Assembly (NCBI RefSeq): GCF_002218085.1
Contig: NZ_BDUC01000001.1
Coordinates: forward strand, 559,955-623,954
Source of the DNA: Tolypothrix sp. NIES-4075
GTDB lineage: Bacteria > Cyanobacteriota > Cyanobacteriia > Cyanobacteriales > Nostocaceae
DNA length: 64,000 nt
Direction: 5' to 3'
Shown: positions 61,207 through 64,000 of the stretch, piece after piece
Layout of the letters: the number at the start of each line of letters is the position of its first letter
How positions within the stretch are numbered: the first letter of the stretch is position 1
Made by a program: the position numbers and the translations under genes
The notes under the pieces: model-generated
What the model was told of the DNA's origin: nothing
Seen by the model: only the letters and a program-made list of their open reading frames with translations
Databases searched by the model: none

Positions 61207-62034
61207 ATGCAGCAATATTTACTTGAATTTGAACAAATACATTACACATATCCGGGCGCACAACAATCCGCACTTAATAATTTAACACTACAAATACCCG
61301 CAAATAAAAGATGTGCCTTAATTGGTCAAAATGGTTGCGGAAAAACTACATTATTCTTATTAGCCAACGGTCTATACAAACCTCATAAAGGTAATGTGAA
61401 ATGGCAAGGAGAGGCACTAAAGTATGACCGAAAATATTTACTACAATTACGCCAAAAAGTCGGGCTTATATTTCAAGATCCAGAGCAACAACTCGTAGCC
61501 TCCACCGTTGAAGAAGATATATCTTACGGCTTGTGTAACTTAGGATTGCCAGACACAGAAATTAAAGAACGAGTAGAGCAAGCATTAGATGAATTTGGAT
61601 TAACTACTTTAGCAGAAAGACCAGTACATCATCTAAGTTTAGGGCAAAAAAAGCGAGTTTCCATTGCAGATGTGATGGTGCTAAGACCTCAACTTTTATT
61701 ATTAGATGAACCTACAGCATATTTAGATCGTTTGCATACTCGTAACCTGATGGCAACTCTAAAAAAGATTCATGCATCTGGGACAACAATACTCATGGCA
61801 ACTCATGACCTAGATTTAGTTTATCGTTGGGCAGACTGGATTTTTGTCATGGATAAAGGACAACTCGTGTTAGAAGGAGAGCCAGAAGATGTGTTTAAAC
61901 AACGTCAAATTATGGAAGATTTACAGTTAGGAGTACCGCTAATATATGAGATGTTATTTTCTAAAGAATTAATAGAAGAACCTATTTTAGAACGGGTCAG
62001 GCAAAAAATATTGAATTTATTTCGTTATTTTTGA
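61207..62034 (+). CDS. cbiO: Cobalt ECF transporter ATPase CbiO (copy 1)
   Basis: 275 residues. Walker A LIGQNGCGKTTLF, Q-loop VGLIFQDPEQQLVASTVEED, signature LSLGQKKRVSIADVMVLRP (LSLGQ variant of the ECF ATPases), Walker B LLLLDEPTAYLD and H-loop ATHDLDLVYRW. Energises the CbiMNQ set, with its gene directly downstream of cbiQ. ATG at 61207. Confidence 0.95.
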   Translation: MQQYLLEFEQIHYTYPGAQQSALNNLTLQIPANKRCALIGQNGCGKTTLFLLANGLYKPHKGNVKWQGEALKYDRKYLLQLRQKVGLIFQDPEQQLVASTVEEDISYGLCNLGLPDTEIKERVEQALDEFGLTTLAERPVHHLSLGQKKRVSIADVMVLRPQLLLLDEPTAYLDRLHTRNLMATLKKIHASGTTILMATHDLDLVYRWADWIFVMDKGQLVLEGEPEDVFKQRQIMEDLQLGVPLIYEMLFSKELIEEPILERVRQKILNLFRYF

Positions 62035-62116
62035 TCATTAAAGTTCGACAGTCTGTCTTTTGACTAATGTAAAAATATAAAGCTATCTTTTGCATTAGTC
62101 AAAATTGCAATAGTAT

Positions 62117-62416
62117 ATGTCAGACTTAAAAAAACGAAAGTTAGTATCTGTTGGGGTAGTCGCTCATGGACGTATTGCAATTGGAGTATCCGCTCATGGT
62201 ATCGTTGCAATCGGAATATCGGCGCATGGTTTTATTACTGCTGGGATAGTCAGTATGGGTGTTTTCTCGCTCGGTATTGTGTCGATGGGGTTGGTAAGTG
62301 TGGGAGTCGTGACAATGGGGTTAACAAGCGCAGGAATCCAAAGAATGGATTTAGCACCTCATAAAGCAAATCAATCCGGAGAAAATGAAATGCCCGGTAT
62401 GCATATGAACCATTAA
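62117..62416 (+). CDS. Gly-rich repeat protein with Met/His tail, 99 aa
   Basis: 99 residues with no named family. A charged start (MSDLKKRKL) is followed by repeats of the form V(S/A)(V/I)G(V/I)xxxG(I/V), e.g. VSVGVVAHGRIAIGVSAHG and IVSMGVFSLGIVSMG, about residues 9-70, probably a compact beta structure or hydrophobic membrane-associated fold. The tail (ENEMPGMHMNH) is rich in Met and His and could bind Ni, Co or Cu. Its position at the end of the cbiMNQO operon suggests a metal-handling role; this is inference. Its stop overlaps the convergent cbiO copy 2. Confidence 0.65.
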   Translation: MSDLKKRKLVSVGVVAHGRIAIGVSAHGIVAIGISAHGFITAGIVSMGVFSLGIVSMGLVSVGVVTMGLTSAGIQRMDLAPHKANQSGENEMPGMHMNH

Positions 62417-63192
62417 CAACTAACTTTCATAGGGGCATCTTTAATTAAACAATAAGGACGACTGTAGCTGAGTGGAGGTTCTAAAGCGTGAGCTAGCAAA
62501 AATTCTGAATCGTTCATTACTTGCTCAGTCTCACCATCGAAAACAATTTGCCCTTGACTCAATACAACAGTGCGGGAACAAAGTTCCAAAGCCAAATCTA
62601 AATCGTGGGTAGCAATTAGTTGAGTAAAAGGCAAAGTTTTTAACAAATCAATTAACTGACGACGCGATCGCGGGTCTAATTGAGCAGAAGGTTCATCCAA
62701 TACCAAAACCTGCGGATTCATCGCTAAAACCCCTGCGATCGCAATCCGTTTTTTTTCTCCTCCAGATAAATTATCAGTATTGCGTTGCCCAAACCATTCT
62801 GGATCGATATCAACCGCAGCCATAGCTTGAAGAACCCGATTTTTCAGTTCTTCGTCTCGCAAACCCAAATTCATCGGACCAAAAGCAACATCTTCCCATA
62901 CTGTGGGCATAAATAGCTGATTATCTGGATTTTGAAAAACCAATCCGACAAAATTACGAATTTCTCGTAAATTCTCAGGAATTACTAACCATTCACCAAT
63001 AATTACTTCTCCTTCTTGAGGTAAGGTAATTCCATTTAAGTGAAACTGCAACGTAGATTTACCTGAACCATTTGCCCCAATTAATGCTACCCGTTCCCCT
63101 GCTTCGATAGATAGATTAATTTTTTTTAAAGCCTGAGTTCCATCAGGGTAGGTATAGCTAAGATTTTTGATTCTTATGGGATTATGATGCAT
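62413..63192 (-). CDS. Cobalt/nickel ECF transporter ATPase (copy 2)
   Basis: 259 residues. Walker A GANGSGKSTLQFHLNG, Q-loop GLVFQNPDNQLFMPTVWED, signature LSGGEKKRIAIAGVLAMNP, Walker B VLVLDEPSAQLD, H-loop ATHDLDLALEL. It is a CbiO/NikO-type ATPase paired with the CbiQ-like gene directly upstream (63325), both leftward. A second transporter, perhaps nickel, is implied. The four-base overlap with the gene at 62117 shows tail-to-tail packing. Confidence 0.94.
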   Translation of the reverse strand: MHHNPIRIKNLSYTYPDGTQALKKINLSIEAGERVALIGANGSGKSTLQFHLNGITLPQEGEVIIGEWLVIPENLREIRNFVGLVFQNPDNQLFMPTVWEDVAFGPMNLGLRDEELKNRVLQAMAAVDIDPEWFGQRNTDNLSGGEKKRIAIAGVLAMNPQVLVLDEPSAQLDPRSRRQLIDLLKTLPFTQLIATHDLDLALELCSRTVVLSQGQIVFDGETEQVMNDSEFLLAHALEPPLSYSRPYCLIKDAPMKVSC

Positions 63193-63212
63193 TAATATAA
63201 TCTGATATTAGT

Positions 63213-63322
63213 TAGTGGATAGTAAATAGTGGATAGTTGATAGTGGATAGTTGATAGTGGATAGTGATAGCGTGGTAAATCTTAACAACTATCAACCAAC
63301 AACCAACAACTAACCACTAACA
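63213..63322. repeat. GGATAGTT and CAACAACTAACCA repeats
   Basis: Tandem AGTGGATAGTTGAT units followed by AACAACTATCAACCAAC units, another inverted low-complexity array, between the copy 2 ATPase and CbiQ-like genes. Confidence 0.8.
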
Positions 63323-63324
63323 AA

Positions 63325-64000
63325 TTACAAAATAAAATAAACAGCTTGTCCAAGTAGTGCTAAAATGAGCGTCAAAGTTAAAGCGATCGCATCATTTCGT
63401 CCTGGTTGTGGTAATTTTTCTATCGGTAATACTCCTTGATAACCCCGCGACAGCATCGCTTGATGAACGCGGTTTCCTCGCTCGTAAGTGCGGATAAACA
63501 ACCCTCCGATCATATTGCCAACTACCAAGCGGATACTACGATTGCTGTTCATCAAGTTGCGCGATGCTGCTGCCCGTCGCATGATGTTAAACTCACCGAT
63601 CAACACACTAATATAGCGATACATTGAAGCCAAAATTGCGACTAACAAAGGTGGGGTTCGCAGTTCGATTAAAGCATTAAGCAACGCCGATACCGAAGTT
63701 GTTAAAGTTAACAAATTCAACATCAGTAAAGATAGCAACGCCTTAGTAGTGACACTACCTAAGACAGTTAGCCCGACTGTAGTAATTTGCAGCGGACCCC
63801 AAGCCCAAAGCACTGTACCACCACCTCGGAACAAAGTACCCAAAAGCACAACACCGACAAAACCCAACTCAACCGCTAAACGTTTTAGTAGCACGCTGAA
63901 GGTGACTTTACTGAGTAATAAAACGCTTGCCACAGCCAAGCCATAAATTGCCCAAGTCCACCAATGTCCATTTGGTGTCAGGGCAATTGCAAACACAAGC
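63325..64000 (-). CDS. CbiQ/NikQ-like ECF permease, 5' partial
   Basis: The frame is open to the window edge; a GTG at 63996 is not considered the true start. About 225 residues are visible with five membrane helices and coupling motifs RRAAASRNLM and QAMLSRGYQGV (ARG-type). This is the T component of the second cobalt/nickel ECF transporter, with its ATPase directly downstream. The M component (CbiM/NikM) is presumably beyond the edge. Confidence 0.9.
   Translation of the reverse strand, partial: LVFAIALTPNGHWWTWAIYGLAVASVLLLSKVTFSVLLKRLAVELGFVGVVLLGTLFRGGGTVLWAWGPLQITTVGLTVLGSVTTKALLSLLMLNLLTLTTSVSALLNALIELRTPPLLVAILASMYRYISVLIGEFNIMRRAAASRNLMNSNRSIRLVVGNMIGGLFIRTYERGNRVHQAMLSRGYQGVLPIEKLPQPGRNDAIALTLTLILALLGQAVYFIL

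Noticed and set aside
1..64000. CRISPR arrays, tRNA, rRNA and tmRNA genes
   Set aside because: No regularly spaced direct repeats with unique spacers; no clear T-loop/anticodon arrangements or rRNA landmarks by eye. A covariance-model search would be decisive.

Overview
The window comes from a filamentous, probably nostocalean, cyanobacterium. Evidence is the dense scatter of the HIP1 octamer GCGATCGC, the cyanobacterial intergenic low-complexity repeats (TTGGGAATT / CCCATTACC / GTTAGTT types), and proteins typical of the group: a DUF3153 lipoprotein, a caspase-STAND-WD40 protein, a glutamine-type binding-protein/permease fusion and CbtB. No rRNA, tRNA or CRISPR array was recognised.

Layout. 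Bases 1-8500 are an accessory stretch: a DUF29 gene cut by the window edge, a broken brnT toxin gene, a CbxX-type AAA ATPase, typA, a protein with a three-copy 22-bp repeat at its start, two sister XRE regulators, a short Ser/Thr kinase, an HI1419/HI1420-type toxin-antitoxin pair, a Uma2 fragment and an HD hydrolase. Bases 8500-29000 are mostly housekeeping: an AI-2E family transporter, pdxH, a DUF3153/TPR pair, argB, aroK, a STAND ATPase without a sensor, a LapA-like protein, ubiX, an RNB-family nuclease with a degenerate metal site, clpP, a methyltransferase and a YyaL-type protein. Around 29.2-29.8 kb two truncated genes meet head to head (a small Cys-containing protein and mobA).

Bases 29.9-36.7 kb hold transport and small-molecule genes: a binding-protein/permease fusion, a methyltransferase divergent from a 2-oxoglutarate dioxygenase with three phased palindromes between them, and a BtuCDF/FecBCDE-like importer. 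Bases 37-51 kb form a caspase island: a caspase fused to a lipase-like hydrolase, a caspase remnant, a caspase-STAND protein with 14 WD40 repeats, a beta-lactamase-like serine hydrolase, a second caspase-STAND protein without WD40 repeats, and a secreted pentapeptide-repeat protein. This is the best candidate for an uncharacterised defence or regulated cell-death locus.

The last 13 kb is about metals. Ftr1 permease, a bacterioferritin-like protein, an EfeO-like helix-hairpin-helix lipoprotein and a Tat-exported multicopper oxidase make a plausible oxidative iron-uptake set. They are followed by CbtB, an accessory membrane protein and CbiM-CbiN-CbiQ-CbiO with a small Gly/His/Met repeat protein, and then a second, convergent CbiO-CbiQ pair that runs off the window end. 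Together these suggest cobalt and/or nickel import.

Intergenic repeats have clearly shaped genes. One has entered the NTPase domain of the caspase-STAND-WD40 protein in frame; others supply the C-terminus of one protein and probably the N-terminus of CbiN.
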